A stretch of DNA of 64,000 bases from Streptomyces drozdowiczii (GCF_026167665.1 NZ_CP098740.1:1860001-1924000), one strand, 5' to 3'; counted from the first letter of the stretch, positions 46,404 through 55,659 are shown. The notes: a model not told the origin generated them from the sequence alone. Made by a program: numbers and translations.

Positions 46404-47482
46404 GACTGGACCCACTGCTCACGGTTCTTGGCGATGGCGTCCGGGGCGACGGTCGCCGGCTTCTCCGCGGTGGCACCGAACTTGGTGAAGAGCTCGGGCA
46501 CCTTCGCGTCCTTCGCGACCGGGCTGACGAACATGGTGAGCGGCATGTCCTCCTGGAATTTCTTCCCGATCAGGAAGTCCAGGAGGGCCTTGCCGCCCGC
46601 CTCGTTCTTCGCGCCGTCCAGCAGACCGGCGAACTCGATCTGGCGGAAGCACGTCCCGGTGGCGACGCCGGTCGGCGCGGTCTTCGGCTGCGGGTCCGCG
46701 TACAGCACCTCGACGGGCGGGCTGGAGGCGTAGCTGACGACGAGCGGGCGGTCGGCCTTGGCCTTCTTGCCGCCGGCCGAGCCGGAGAACTCCTCGTTGT
46801 ACGCCTGCTCCCAGCCGTCCACGACCTTGACGCCGTTGTCCTTCAGCTTCTTCCAGTAGTCCTGGTAGCCGTCCTCGCCGAAGGTGGCGACGGTGCCGAG
46901 GAGGAAGCCGAGGCCGGGCGAGGAGGTCGCGGCGTTCTCGGTGACGAGCAGGTCCTTGTACGCGGGCTTCGCCAGGTCCGCGAAGGTCTTCGGCGGCGCG
47001 AGCTTCTTGTCGGCGAAGTACTTCTTGTCGTAGTTGACGCAGATGTCACCGGTGTCGACCGGGGTGACCCGGTGCTTGTCCGCGTCCAGCTGGACGTCGG
47101 CCGGGACCCGGTCCAGGCCCTTGGCCTCGTACGGGGTGAACAGGCCGTTGTCCAGGGCGCGCGAGAGCAGGGTGTTGTCGACGCCGAAGAACACGTCGCC
47201 GCGCGGGGAGCCCTTGGTCAGGATCTCCTGGTTCAGGGCGGCGCCCGCGTCCCCGCTCTTCAGGACCTTGACCGTGTAGCCGGTCTCCCGGGTGAACTCC
47301 TTCAGCACGTCCTTGGAGACGTTGAAGGAGTCGTGGCTGACCAGCGTGACGGTCTTGGAGCCGGTGCCCTGGGTGGAACCGGAACCGGAAGCCGAGTCGT
47401 CGGAACTTCCGCAGCCGGCCAGCGCGGTCACGCCGAGCGCGGCGGCGACGGCCGCCACCGCGGCCTTCTGGGTGGTGCTCAT
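46379..47482 (-). CDS. thiB: Thiamine-binding lipoprotein of the ABC importer
   Basis: The 367-residue lipoprotein starts MSTTQKAAVAAVAAALG at ATG 47482, with GGAGGAAT upstream. Its lipobox LAGC places the lipidated cysteine at about residue 24. The mature part is a type 2 periplasmic-binding fold with TbpA/ThiB-like motifs: TLVSHDSFNVSKDVLKEF, GDVFFGVDNTLLSRAL, and SYASSPPVEVLY (a thiamine-pocket strand in the family). It captures thiamine or TPP outside the membrane. The TPP riboswitch 102 bases upstream supports this strongly. Confidence 0.93.
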   Translation of the reverse strand: MSTTQKAAVAAVAAALGVTALAGCGSSDDSASGSGSTQGTGSKTVTLVSHDSFNVSKDVLKEFTRETGYTVKVLKSGDAGAALNQEILTKGSPRGDVFFGVDNTLLSRALDNGLFTPYEAKGLDRVPADVQLDADKHRVTPVDTGDICVNYDKKYFADKKLAPPKTFADLAKPAYKDLLVTENAATSSPGLGFLLGTVATFGEDGYQDYWKKLKDNGVKVVDGWEQAYNEEFSGSAGGKKAKADRPLVVSYASSPPVEVLYADPQPKTAPTGVATGTCFRQIEFAGLLDGAKNEAGGKALLDFLIGKKFQEDMPLTMFVSPVAKDAKVPELFTKFGATAEKPATVAPDAIAKNREQWVQSWSSLVVK

Positions 47483-47518
47483 GTGTGATTCCTCCTGGAG
47501 TGACCAGGAAGAGACGCG

Positions 47519-47559
47519 GCCCCGCCCGCACACCGGCCGGAGCCGGAAGCGGGCAGGGC
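47519..47559 (-). terminator. Hairpin between the TPP aptamer and thiB (probable expression platform)
   Basis: Arms 47519-47529 and 47549-47559 form an 11-bp stem with one G-U pair, between the TPP riboswitch and thiB. It may be the TPP-dependent attenuator, though no U tract follows. An alternative is that the switch hides the thiB ribosome site. Confidence 0.5.
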
Positions 47560-47583
47560 GCAACAGCTTGAGTATGGTCCGAA

Positions 47584-47674
47584 CTTCCTACCCGGAATGA
47601 CCCGGGCGAGGTTCAGAGGGTCTGCGGCCAACCTGTCCTTGGTGCCGCACTCTCAGCGCTGTGGCGCTCCCCTG
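47584..47674 (-). promoter_or_regulatory. TPP riboswitch (THI element)
   Basis: Read on the minus strand, the segment has all conserved blocks of the thiamine pyrophosphate aptamer in order: GGGGAGC, then GCTGAGAGTGCGG, then a variable stem (GCGGCACC...GCCGC), then CAGACCCTCTGAACCTCGCC, then CGGGTCATTCCGGGTAGGAAG. It lies upstream of thiB on the same strand. TPP binding would switch off the thiBPQ transport operon. Identification is by motif order and pairing. Confidence 0.95.
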
Positions 47675-47724
47675 TCGGAATATGCAGTTGATTTCGGCCC
47701 CAGGCTACACGCCTGATTCCGGCC

Positions 47725-47748
47725 GGGGCCCCGGGTGCCCGGGTCCCC
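47725..47748 (-). terminator. Terminator after rlmN
   Basis: GGGGCCCCGGG and CCCGGGTCCCC form an 11-position stem with one mismatch and a 2-base loop, just past the rlmN stop codon at 47753. Confidence 0.5.
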
Positions 47749-47752
47749 TCCC

Positions 47753-48859
47753 TCAGCGCTCGGAGGCCGCCAGCTGCCCGCAGGCGCCGTCGATCTCCTG
47801 GCCCCGGGTGTCGCGGACGGTGACCGGCACGCCGTGGCTCGCGATGGCCTCCACGAACGCCCGCTCGTCCTCGGGCCGCGAGGCGGTCCACTTGGAGCCG
47901 GGGGTCGGGTTGAGCGGGATGAGGTTGACGTGGACCCGCTTGCCCCTGAGGAGGCGGCCCAGCAGGTCGCCGCGCCACGCCTGGTCGTTGATGTCGCGGA
48001 TCAGGGCGTACTCGATGGAGATGCGGCGGCCGGACTTCTCCGCGTACTCCCACGCGGCGTCCAGCACCTCGCGCACCTTCCACCGGGTGTTCACCGGCAC
48101 GAGGGTGTCGCGCAGCTCGTCGTCCGGGGCGTGCAGCGAGACCGCGAGGCGGCACTTGAACCCCTCGTCGGCGAACCGCAGCATCGCGGGCACCAGGCCG
48201 ACGGTGGAGACGGTGATCCCGCGCTGCGAGAGGCCGAGGCCGTCGGGCTCGGGGTCGGTCAGCCGGCGGATCGCGCCGACGACGCGGTTGTAGTTGGCCA
48301 GCGGCTCGCCCATGCCCATGAACACGATGTTGGAGAGCCGGGCGGGCCCGCCGGGGACCTCGCCGTCGCGCAGCGCGCGCATGCCGTCCACGATCTGGTG
48401 GACGATCTCCGCGGTCGACAGGTTACGGTCGAGACCGGCCTGCCCGGTCGCGCAGAACGGGCAGTTCATCCCGCAGCCGGCCTGCGAGGAGATGCACATG
48501 GTGACCCGCTCCGGGTAGCGCATCAGGACGGACTCGACCAGCGTCCCGTCGTGCAGCTTCCAGAGGGTCTTACGGGTGGTGTCGTCGTCGCAGCTGATGT
48601 GCCGGACGACGGACATCAGGTCGGGGAACATCGCCTCGGCGAGCTTGTCCCGCGATCCGGCCGGGATGTTGGTCCACTCGGCCGGGTCGTGCGCGTACCG
48701 CGCGAAGTAGTGCTGCGAGAGCTGCTGGGCGCGGAACGGCTTCTCGCCGATCGCGGCGACGGCCTCCCTGCGCTCGGCGGGTGTGAGGTCGGCGAGGTGC
48801 CGCGGCGGCTTCTTGGCTCCGCGGGGCGCGACGAAAGTGAGTTCTCCGGGCTTAGGCAT
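47753..48859 (-). CDS. rlmN: 23S rRNA (adenine(2503)-C(2)) / tRNA A37 methyltransferase RlmN
   Basis: RlmN is a radical-SAM methylase that methylates C2 of A2503 in 23S rRNA and A37 of some tRNAs. The 368-residue product starts [15 protein letters not shown] at ATG 48859 with CTGGAGGAACC upstream. The radical-SAM cluster is CxxxCxxC ([15 protein letters not shown]), followed by [10 protein letters not shown] and the C-terminal catalytic cysteine region DGACGQLA. A longer frame upstream to 48922 is excluded by the ribosome site. It is alone, divergent from a membrane gene. Confidence 0.96.
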   Translation of the reverse strand: MPKPGELTFVAPRGAKKPPRHLADLTPAERREAVAAIGEKPFRAQQLSQHYFARYAHDPAEWTNIPAGSRDKLAEAMFPDLMSVVRHISCDDDTTRKTLWKLHDGTLVESVLMRYPERVTMCISSQAGCGMNCPFCATGQAGLDRNLSTAEIVHQIVDGMRALRDGEVPGGPARLSNIVFMGMGEPLANYNRVVGAIRRLTDPEPDGLGLSQRGITVSTVGLVPAMLRFADEGFKCRLAVSLHAPDDELRDTLVPVNTRWKVREVLDAAWEYAEKSGRRISIEYALIRDINDQAWRGDLLGRLLRGKRVHVNLIPLNPTPGSKWTASRPEDERAFVEAIASHGVPVTVRDTRGQEIDGACGQLAASER

Positions 48860-48976
48860 GGTTCCTCCAGTGTCGCAGACGCGCGGAGGTCTCCCGGTGC
48901 CTCGCGGTGAGGGGCCGCTCACGGGGTAACCGGGTCAACACAGGGAGTTCCGCAGCCGCCGCAGGAGGTAGGTGCC

Positions 48977-49507
48977 GTGCACACCGTCAAACACTGGTTC
49001 AACGACAGCCTGATCGGGCAGGGCCTGGTGGTCTTCGGACTCGGCGTGGGCCTGAACGCACTGTTACGCCACGATGAGCACCCGGCCATGTGGCTGGTCC
49101 AGGGAGCCGTCTACACCGCCGTCGTGATGGTGGCGCTGGTCCTCCAGCGGAGGCGGACGAGCCGGGCGACGGGCGCGTCCCCGGACGCCATCGCCGGCCT
49201 CGACCGCAAGATCCGCCACCACGAGGTGCCGGACGACCCCGAGGAACGGGCCGTGATGCGGCGACTGGTCGACGAGCACCTGGGGAAGATGGAACGAGGC
49301 AAGCGGTGGCTCCCGTTCTGGATGGCGTTCATGGGCCTGATCGTCGTGGCCATGTTCGTCCTCGCCGCCACCACCGGCGGCTCCCTGCTCTTCCCGCTGG
49401 CCTTCGCCGTATTCATGGCTGCGTTCTGCGCCTGGATCCTGTGGATGCGCCGCCGGTCGCTGGCGATGAACCGCGGCATGCGGACGGCGCTGCGCGAGCG
49501 CGGCTGA
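48977..49507 (+). CDS. Membrane protein with a TTA (bldA-dependent) codon
   Basis: The 176-residue product starts at GTG 48977 behind GCAGGAGGTAGG. It has about four hydrophobic segments (LIGQGLVVFGLGVGLNALL, VYTAVVMVALVL, PFWMAFMGLIVVAMFVLA, LFPLAFAVFMAAFCAWILWM) and a charged cytosolic loop. Codon 30 is TTA (49064-49066). In Streptomyces TTA is decoded only by the developmental tRNA encoded by bldA, so translation should be limited to late growth or sporulation. It ends just before a 50-bp perfect palindrome. The function is unknown. Confidence 0.82.
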   Translation: MHTVKHWFNDSLIGQGLVVFGLGVGLNALLRHDEHPAMWLVQGAVYTAVVMVALVLQRRRTSRATGASPDAIAGLDRKIRHHEVPDDPEERAVMRRLVDEHLGKMERGKRWLPFWMAFMGLIVVAMFVLAATTGGSLLFPLAFAVFMAAFCAWILWMRRRSLAMNRGMRTALRERG

Positions 49508-49510
49508 CCC

Positions 49511-49560
49511 CACATGGCTGAGGGGCCACCGCTCGCGAGCGGTGGCCCCTCAGCCATGTG
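49511..49560. terminator. 50-bp perfect palindrome, bidirectional terminator
   Basis: Positions 49511-49560 are a flawless inverted repeat of 25 bases per arm with no spacer. It lies between two convergent genes (stops at 49507 and 49573). A stem of about 23 bp with a tetraloop-like turn would terminate transcription in both directions. It is unusually long even for Streptomyces. Confidence 0.85.
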
Positions 49561-49572
49561 CGGACGCCGGTC

Positions 49573-50670
49573 TCAGCCGGAGCCGACGAACAGCACCAGC
49601 AGCAGCCAGACCACCGGGGCGGTCGGCAGCAGCGAGTCCAGCCGGTCCATGATCCCGCCGTGACCGGGCAGCAGCGTGCCCATGTCCTTGATGCCGAGGT
49701 CCCGCTTGATCATGGACTCGCCCAGGTCGCCCAGGGTGGCGCTGGCCGCGACCGCGAGGCCCAGCAGCAGCCCCTGCCACCAGGAACCGTCCTCGATCAG
49801 GAACTGCATGCACAGCGCGCCGGCCACCATGGCGAAGGCGACCGCCCCGAACAGGCCCTCGCGGGTCTTGCCGGGGCTGATCCGCGGAGCCAGCTTGTGC
49901 TTGCCGAACCGCCAGCCGACCGCGTACGCCCCCGTGTCGCTGACCACGGTCAGCAGCAGGAAGGTCAGCACCCGCTGCGGGCCGTCGTCGGCCTTCAGGA
50001 GCATGGCGACGAAGGTGGCCAGGAAGGGCACGTAGAACGCGGCGAAGATGCCCGCCGTGACGTCCCTGAGGTAGTCCTCGGGCGGCTGCGCCATCCGCCA
50101 CACGAGCACCGCCAGGGCGGTCAGGGCCATGGCGACCCAGGCGCCCTCTGCCCCGCGCGCGTACCCCGCGACGACCATGGCGGCGCCGCCGACGGCGAGC
50201 GGCGCGAGGGGCGCCTTGATGCCCTTGCGCTCCTCCAGCCGGGAGGTGAGCTCCCACAGCCCGACCACGACGGCGAGCACGATGACGCCGACGAAGACGG
50301 CCTTGACGACGAAGAGCGAGACGACGACCAGGGCGCCGAGTCCCAGGCCGACCCCTATGGCGGCTCCCAGGTCCCGGCCCGCGCGCTTCTTCTGCGGCGG
50401 CGGGGGCGGGGGCGGCGGCGCGGTCGGCATGGGCTCCTGCGGCTTCTCGTCGCGGAACAGGGGGCCGCCGCTCAGGCGTCCGGCCCCCTGGTCCCGGTGA
50501 TCACGGTCTTCAGCGTCTCTACCTGCGTCGGGAACGTCCGGCACGATGGGCATGGGCCGAGTCTGCTGGGCGTCGTGCACATCGTAGGCAGGACCCGCCG
50601 CAGCACCCTGCATCTCCGGCGCGACCCAGTGGCCGGCGCCCTGCGGAGCGCCCCAGGAAGAGTCGTTCAT
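49573..50670 (-). CDS. cdsA: Phosphatidate cytidylyltransferase CdsA
   Basis: CdsA converts phosphatidate and CTP to CDP-diacylglycerol, the precursor of all phospholipids. The 365-residue product has a hydrophilic Pro-rich N-terminal extension (residues 1 to about 95) that E. coli CdsA lacks, then about eight membrane helices. The signature ESMIKRDLGIKDMGTLLPGHGGIMDRLDS is intact. Its ATG overlaps the frr stop by one base (TGATG), so it is coupled to frr and sits at the end of the rpsB-tsf-pyrH-frr-cdsA cluster, ending at the palindrome. Confidence 0.95.
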   Translation of the reverse strand: MNDSSWGAPQGAGHWVAPEMQGAAAGPAYDVHDAQQTRPMPIVPDVPDAGRDAEDRDHRDQGAGRLSGGPLFRDEKPQEPMPTAPPPPPPPPQKKRAGRDLGAAIGVGLGLGALVVVSLFVVKAVFVGVIVLAVVVGLWELTSRLEERKGIKAPLAPLAVGGAAMVVAGYARGAEGAWVAMALTALAVLVWRMAQPPEDYLRDVTAGIFAAFYVPFLATFVAMLLKADDGPQRVLTFLLLTVVSDTGAYAVGWRFGKHKLAPRISPGKTREGLFGAVAFAMVAGALCMQFLIEDGSWWQGLLLGLAVAASATLGDLGESMIKRDLGIKDMGTLLPGHGGIMDRLDSLLPTAPVVWLLLVLFVGSG

Positions 50671-51230
50671 CAGACTTCGAGCAGCTCGGCTTCCTTGTGC
50701 TTCAGCAGCTCGTCCACCTGCGCGACGTACTTCGCGGTGGTGTCGTCGAGCTCCTTCTCGGCGCGGCGCACCTCGTCCTCGCCGGACTCCTTGTCCTTGA
50801 CCAGCTTGTCGAGCGCTTCCTTGGCCTTGCGGCGGACGGCGCGGATCGAGATCTTGGAGTCCTCGGCCTTCGTCTTCGCGACCTTGATGTAGTCGCGGCG
50901 ACGCTCCTCGGTCAGCTCCGGGAAGTTGACCCGGATGATATTGCCGTCGTTGCTCGGGTTGACGCCGAGGTCCGAGTCGCGGATGGCCTGCTCGATGTTG
51001 CGCAGCGCGGTCTTGTCGAACGGCGTCACGACGGCCATACGGGGCTCGGGCACCGAGAACGAGGCCAGCTGGTTGATCGGGGTCGGCGCACCGTAGTAGT
51101 CGGCGACGATCTTGTTGAACATCGCCGGGTGCGCACGGCCGGTACGGATCGCGGCGAAGTCCTCTTTCGCGACGACGACGGCCTTCTCCATCTTCTCCTC
51201 GGCCTCAAGGAGGGTTTCTTCGATCACCAC
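50670..51230 (-). CDS. frr: Ribosome recycling factor
   Basis: RRF, with EF-G, splits post-termination ribosomes. The 186-residue product starts [18 protein letters not shown]. It has the three-helix-bundle pattern with [17 protein letters not shown] and [15 protein letters not shown] residues ([14 protein letters not shown]), and [28 protein letters not shown] in the middle. Length is standard. It lies between pyrH and cdsA, with a 129-base gap upstream. Confidence 0.97.
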   Translation of the reverse strand: MVIEETLLEAEEKMEKAVVVAKEDFAAIRTGRAHPAMFNKIVADYYGAPTPINQLASFSVPEPRMAVVTPFDKTALRNIEQAIRDSDLGVNPSNDGNIIRVNFPELTEERRRDYIKVAKTKAEDSKISIRAVRRKAKEALDKLVKDKESGEDEVRRAEKELDDTTAKYVAQVDELLKHKEAELLEV

Positions 51231-51328
51231 GTGCTCCTGCGTGTCTTGAACGGGCCCGGCGGGCCCGGCGGGTCCTGCGTCGCGTCCTCACCTGCACGGT
51301 GTCCGACCGGCAGGCCGTTGTCCATCTT

Positions 51329-51350
51329 CCGGGGCGGTCCCGCGCCCCGG
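51329..51350 (-). terminator. Weak hairpin after pyrH
   Basis: An 8-bp stem (51329-51336 with 51343-51350) with a 6-base loop starts 10 bases past the pyrH stop codon. It may only attenuate read-through into frr. Confidence 0.4.
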
Positions 51351-51359
51351 CACCCGTTG

Positions 51360-52136
51360 TCAGGCGCGGGTGTCCTGGTCGCTCACGAGCGTGCCGATCT
51401 TCTCACCCTTGACGGCGCGGGCGATATTGCCCGCCGCGGTGAGCTCGAAGACGAGGATCGGCAGTTCGTTGTCACGGCAGAGCGTGATGGCGGTGGCGTC
51501 GGCGACCTTGAGGTCGCGGGCGAGCACCTCGCTGTACTCCAGCGCGTCGAACTTGACCGCGGCGGGGTTGGTCTTCGGGTCGGAGTCGTAGACCCCGTCC
51601 ACGCCGTTCTTCCCCATGAGCAGCGCCTCGGCGTCGATCTCCAGGGCGCGCTGGGCGGCGGTGGTGTCGGTGGAGAAGTAGGGCATGCCCATGCCGGCGC
51701 CGAAGATCACGACGCGGCCCTTCTCCAGGTGCCGCACGGCGCGCAGCGGGATGTACGGCTCCGCGACCTGGCCCATGGTGATGGCGGTCTGGACACGGGA
51801 GTCGATGCCCTCCTTCTCCAGGAAGTCCTGGAGGGCGAGGCAGTTCATCACGGTGCCGAGCATGCCCATGTAGTCGGAGCGCGCCCGGTCCATGCCCCGC
51901 TGCTGGAGCTCGGCGCCGCGGAAGAAGTTGCCGCCGCCGATGACGACCGCGATCTCCGCGCCGTCCCGGACGACGGCCGCGATCTCGCGGGCGATGGCGT
52001 GCACGACGTCGGGGTCGACACCGAGGCCCCCGCCGCCGGCGAAGGCCTCTCCGGACAGCTTCAGCATGAAGCGTCCGCGCACCTTGCCGTCCTCGCGCTT
52101 GTCGTCGTCTTTGGCGGCGTCCGCGCCCTTGTTCAT
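51360..52136 (-). CDS. pyrH: UMP kinase
   Basis: PyrH phosphorylates UMP to UDP. The 258-residue product begins [15 protein letters not shown] at ATG 52136 (GAGGAGAATCCCC upstream) and has an extra charged N-terminus before the family core. [13 protein letters not shown] begins the amino-acid-kinase fold. [11 protein letters not shown] binds the nucleotide, [37 protein letters not shown] is the hallmark region, and [13 protein letters not shown] follows. Placed between tsf and frr as in most bacteria. Confidence 0.96.
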   Translation of the reverse strand: MNKGADAAKDDDKREDGKVRGRFMLKLSGEAFAGGGGLGVDPDVVHAIAREIAAVVRDGAEIAVVIGGGNFFRGAELQQRGMDRARSDYMGMLGTVMNCLALQDFLEKEGIDSRVQTAITMGQVAEPYIPLRAVRHLEKGRVVIFGAGMGMPYFSTDTTAAQRALEIDAEALLMGKNGVDGVYDSDPKTNPAAVKFDALEYSEVLARDLKVADATAITLCRDNELPILVFELTAAGNIARAVKGEKIGTLVSDQDTRA

Positions 52137-52164
52137 GGGGATTCTCCTCGTGCACATACGAAGA

Positions 52165-52207
52165 AGGCCATTGCCGGTGGGTCTGGTGTCCCTTGCGGCA
52201 ATGGCCT
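52165..52207 (-). terminator. Terminator between tsf and pyrH
   Basis: AGGCCATTGCCG (52165-52176) pairs perfectly over 12 bp with 52196-52207. On the minus strand it is followed by TTCTTCG. Partial read-through to pyrH is possible. Confidence 0.65.
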
Positions 52208-52292
52208 CCTCGTCAGATCTGCGGTCGTACGGCGGTGTGCGGCCGTCGACTGCACCAGACCCTACCGGGTCCGCCGTTTTTCGCGGACGGAC

Positions 52293-53129
52293 TCAGATGC
52301 CGACCTTGATACGCGTGAAGCGCTTCAGGGTGACACCGGCCTCGTCCAGAACCTTCTGGACCGACTTCTTGTTGTCCAGCGCGTACGGCTGGCCGAGGAG
52401 GGTGGCCTCCTTGAAGAAGCCGTTGACGCGACCCTCGACGATCTTCGGGAGGGCGGCCTCGGGCTTGCCCTCGGCGCGGGTGGTCTCCTCGGCGACGCGG
52501 CGCTCGGCCTCGACGACCTCGGCCGGGACGTCCTCGCGGGAGAGGTACTTCGGCGCGAAGGCGGCGATGTGCTGGGCGAGGCCCTTGGCCAGGTCGGCGT
52601 CGGCCTTGTCCAGCTCGACCATCACACCGATCTGCGGGGGCAGGTCGGGCATGGTGCGGTGCATGTAGACCGAGACGAAGGCACCCTGGAACTGCGCGAA
52701 GCGGTCCAGGACGATCTTCTCGCCGAGGTTGGCGTTGGCCTCGTCCACGTACGCCTGGACGGTCTTGCCGGGCTCGATCTCGGAGGCGAGCAGCGCCTCC
52801 AGGTCGGCCGGGGAGGTCGCGGCGACGTGCGCGGCCAGCGCGTTGGCGACGGCCTGGAACTTGTCGCCCTTGGCGACGAAGTCGGTCTCGCACTTCAGCT
52901 CGACGAGGACACCGGAGGTGTTGTCCTCGGAGACCAGGGAGACGACCGCGCCGTTCTCGGCGGAACGGCCCTCGCGCTTGGCGACACCCTTCTGGCCCTT
53001 GATACGCAGCGCCTCGACGGCGCCGTCGACGTTGCCGTCGGCCTCGTCGAGCGCCTTCTTGCAGTCCATCATGCCGGCGCCGGTGAGCTCACGGAGCTTC
53101 TTGACGTCAGCGGCGGTGTAGTTCGCCAT
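52293..53129 (-). CDS. tsf: Elongation factor Ts
   Basis: EF-Ts is the nucleotide-exchange factor for EF-Tu. The 278-residue product starts MANYTAADVKKLRELTGAGMMDCKKALDEADG, the classical N-terminal UBA-like domain and first signature. GVLVELKCETDFVAKGDKF is the second signature. The ATG at 53129 follows GAGAGAGAACACAGACTC; the 22 codons above it are not conserved. Separated from rpsB by a strong hairpin. Confidence 0.97.
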   Translation of the reverse strand: MANYTAADVKKLRELTGAGMMDCKKALDEADGNVDGAVEALRIKGQKGVAKREGRSAENGAVVSLVSEDNTSGVLVELKCETDFVAKGDKFQAVANALAAHVAATSPADLEALLASEIEPGKTVQAYVDEANANLGEKIVLDRFAQFQGAFVSVYMHRTMPDLPPQIGVMVELDKADADLAKGLAQHIAAFAPKYLSREDVPAEVVEAERRVAEETTRAEGKPEAALPKIVEGRVNGFFKEATLLGQPYALDNKKSVQKVLDEAGVTLKRFTRIKVGI

Positions 53130-53170
53130 GAGTCTGTGTTCTCTCTCGAAGTCTGAAAGATCTACGGGTG

Positions 53171-53209
53171 GACGGCGGGGGCGGTGCCAGTGCACCGGCC
53201 CCCGCCGTC
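53171..53209 (-). terminator. Terminator between rpsB and tsf
   Basis: A perfect 12-bp GC-rich stem (53171-53182 with 53198-53209) with a 15-base loop starts 18 bases after the rpsB stop codon. It may reduce tsf expression relative to S2. Confidence 0.65.
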
Positions 53210-53226
53210 TTCAGCCGTGACGGGTG

Positions 53227-54129
53227 TCAGGCCTGCTCGGCGTCCGCGGCCGGAGCCTCGGCCTGCTCGGCGGCGATGGCCTCCGGCTGCGCGTCGGCAG
53301 CGGCGTCCTTCTCGGTCTCGACGGAGGACTGGACCTCGGCGTCGGCCTTCTTGTCGCCCTCGAGCAGGTCACGCTCCCACTCGGCGAGGGGCTCGCCGGC
53401 GGCCTTCTCGCCCGGCTTCGAGTCGCCGGTGGCGGCGCCGGACCGGGCGATGAGGCCCTCGGCGACGGCGTCGGCGATCACGCGGGTGAGCAGGGTGACG
53501 GAGCGGATCGCGTCGTCGTTGCCCGGGATCTTGTAGTCGACCTCGTCGGGGTCGCAGTTGGTGTCGAGGATCGCGACGACCGGGATGTGGAGCTTGCGCG
53601 CCTCACCGACGGCGATGTGCTCCTTCTTGGTGTCGACGACCCAGACGGCGCTCGGCACCTTCTGCATCTCGCGGATACCACCGAGGGTCTTCTCCAGCTT
53701 GGCCTTCTCGCGGGAGAGGACCAGGAGCTCCTTCTTGGTGAGGCCGGAGGCGGCCACGTCCTCGAAGTCGATGAGCTCCAGCTCCTTCAGGCGCTGGAGG
53801 CGCTTGTAGACGGTGGAGAAGTTGGTGAGCATGCCACCGAGCCAGCGCTGGTTGACGTACGGCATGCCGACGCGCGTCGCCTGCTCGGCGATGGCCTCCT
53901 GGGCCTGCTTCTTCGTACCCACGAACATGATGGAGCCGCCGTGCGCGACGGTCTCCTTGACGAACTCGTAGGCGCGGTCGATGTACGACAGCGACTGGAG
54001 CAGGTCGATGATGTAGATGCCGTTGCGCTCGGTGAAGATGAAGCGCTTCATCTTCGGGTTCCAGCGACGGGTCTGGTGACCGAAGTGGACGCCGCTTTCC
54101 AGCAGCTCCCGCATCGTGACGACGGCCAT
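53227..54129 (-). CDS. rpsB: 30S ribosomal protein S2
   Basis: S2 is a 30S head protein. The 300-residue product starts [32 protein letters not shown] at ATG 54129 with CAAGGAGTACGGCC upstream. The S2 core ([49 protein letters not shown]) ends near residue 235. An Ala/Glu-rich acidic tail of about 60 residues follows, longer than in E. coli but typical for Streptomyces. It heads the rpsB-tsf-pyrH-frr-cdsA block. The 277-base upstream spacer contains its promoter and leader. Confidence 0.97.
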   Translation of the reverse strand: MAVVTMRELLESGVHFGHQTRRWNPKMKRFIFTERNGIYIIDLLQSLSYIDRAYEFVKETVAHGGSIMFVGTKKQAQEAIAEQATRVGMPYVNQRWLGGMLTNFSTVYKRLQRLKELELIDFEDVAASGLTKKELLVLSREKAKLEKTLGGIREMQKVPSAVWVVDTKKEHIAVGEARKLHIPVVAILDTNCDPDEVDYKIPGNDDAIRSVTLLTRVIADAVAEGLIARSGAATGDSKPGEKAAGEPLAEWERDLLEGDKKADAEVQSSVETEKDAAADAQPEAIAAEQAEAPAADAEQA

Positions 54130-54406
54130 GGCCGTACTCCTTGAGGTACTCGGTTGTCGCGGCAGCAGGTTTGCTGTCGCGCCTGACGTCCCGGCGCGCC
54201 GTGCCACAAAGGGACCGAGGGGCGCGGCCACCTCCGCTGAGCGGGTGGTGGCGGGGCGTGCGAAGTCGACCCGGTGACCCGGGCCGCCAGAAGAAGTGTA
54301 CGGGACCGTCCGGGTCCCGGGTGACGGCGCTGTCCACAACCGGTCGGTAGTCCACAGATCCGGCTCGTGATCCCCACGCGGCCGGGGTCCGGGGGACGGT
54401 GGAGCC

Positions 54407-55062
54407 ATGCGAATCACATGCGAACGGACGCGGTGGTGGCTGCCCTGGGCCGTGGTGCTCGCCGCGCTGACGGCGTGGGGCGGATGGCCGGGCACCGCCG
54501 TGGCGGCGGACGGCGGCGAACGCGTCTGGCCGCTGGCCGGGCGTCCCTCGGTCGTACGGGGATGGGAGCCGCCCGCCGGGCCCTACGGGCCGGGCCACCG
54601 GGGCGTCGACCTGGCCGCCGCACCGGGCACCGACGTGCTGGCCGCCGCCGCGGGCCGGGTCTCGTTCGCGGGGGCGGTCGCCGGGCGCGGGGTGGTCTCC
54701 GTGGAGCTGGCGGGGACGGGCGACCCGCCGCTGCGGACGACGTACGAGCCGGTGCGCCCGCTGGTCGCGGAGGGCGACGAGGTCGCGGCGGGCCAGGTGG
54801 TGGCCGTACTGGAGGCGGGGCCGTTCCACTGCGCGGCGCGCTGCCTGCACTGGGGGCTGCGCCGCGGGGAGGCGTATCTGGACCCGCTGTCGCTGCTGCC
54901 CCCGTCACTGCTGCGGCGCGGTCCTTCGCGGCTGCTGCCGGTGTACGGGGTGCCGCTGCCGGAGGCGCCGAAGGCGCCGGGCCCGGCCGGGGCCGCCGCG
55001 CCTGCCGTGCTGGTGGCGCTCGCCGTGCCGGGGCGGCGGTGGTCGCGGTCGTCGCGGCGAGG
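54407..55062 (+). CDS. Exported M23-like peptidase domain protein (3' end uncertain)
   Basis: The signal peptide ([21 protein letters not shown]...AVAA) is followed by a LytM/M23 fold. [27 protein letters not shown] contains the zinc ligands GHRGVD, and [21 protein letters not shown] is the second zinc region. There the usual HxH is CLH, so the first histidine is missing and catalysis is doubtful. The reading frame does not stop here: it stays open to 55504, antisense to the TetR gene, so a base is probably missing near 54960-55050. The given end is the point where the neighbouring gene begins. It probably acts on, or binds, peptidoglycan. Confidence 0.7.
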
Positions 55063-55659
55063 TCAGTCGCGGGTGCCGGCGCCCCGGACGCCGTCGAGGA
55101 TCATGGCGACGGCGGTGTCGGCGATGACGCCGGGCTCCTCCGCCACGGTCAGCTCGATACGCCGGACTGCGGCGTCCACGGAGCCCTGGAGCAGCATGGC
55201 CGCGAGGCGGGGCTCCGCGTGGCCGAGGTCGCCGAGCGCCTCCACGATCATGGCGATGAGCCCGCCGTGCGCGGCCCGGATCTTCTCGCGGGCGCCCGCG
55301 TCCAGTTCACTGGCGGAGATCGCCACCACGGCCCGGTGGCGCCGGTCCCCGACCAGGTCGAGCTGGCGCCGTACGTACGCCTCGATCTTCTCCTCGGGCG
55401 TCCCGGCCCGCTCCATCGCGCTCTCCACCTCGGCCGCCCAGACGGGGAAGTCGACGGCGCAGAGCTCCTCCACGACGGCGGCGCGGGAGCGGAAGTACTC
55501 GTAGACGGAGGACCGGGCGAGGCCCGTGCGTTCGGCGAGGGCGGGGAAGGTCAGCGCTTCCGTGCCCCCTTCGGACAGCAGGGAGCGCGCTGCGTCCAGG
55601 AGGGCGCCGCGCTGCATGGTCCGGTGCTCGGCCACGGAGGCCGCTCGAATCCTGGGCAC
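55063..55659 (-). CDS. TetR family transcriptional regulator
   Basis: The 198-residue product has an N-terminal helix-turn-helix of TetR type (ALTFPALAERTGLARSSVYEYFRSRAAVVEEL, residues 36-67). A helical ligand-binding domain follows with no recognisable specificity. It lies next to whiG on the same strand and convergent with the M23-like gene. ATG 55659 is the first start. Whether it controls the M23-like gene or whiG is not evident. Confidence 0.9.
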   Translation of the reverse strand: MPRIRAASVAEHRTMQRGALLDAARSLLSEGGTEALTFPALAERTGLARSSVYEYFRSRAAVVEELCAVDFPVWAAEVESAMERAGTPEEKIEAYVRRQLDLVGDRRHRAVVAISASELDAGAREKIRAAHGGLIAMIVEALGDLGHAEPRLAAMLLQGSVDAAVRRIELTVAEEPGVIADTAVAMILDGVRGAGTRD

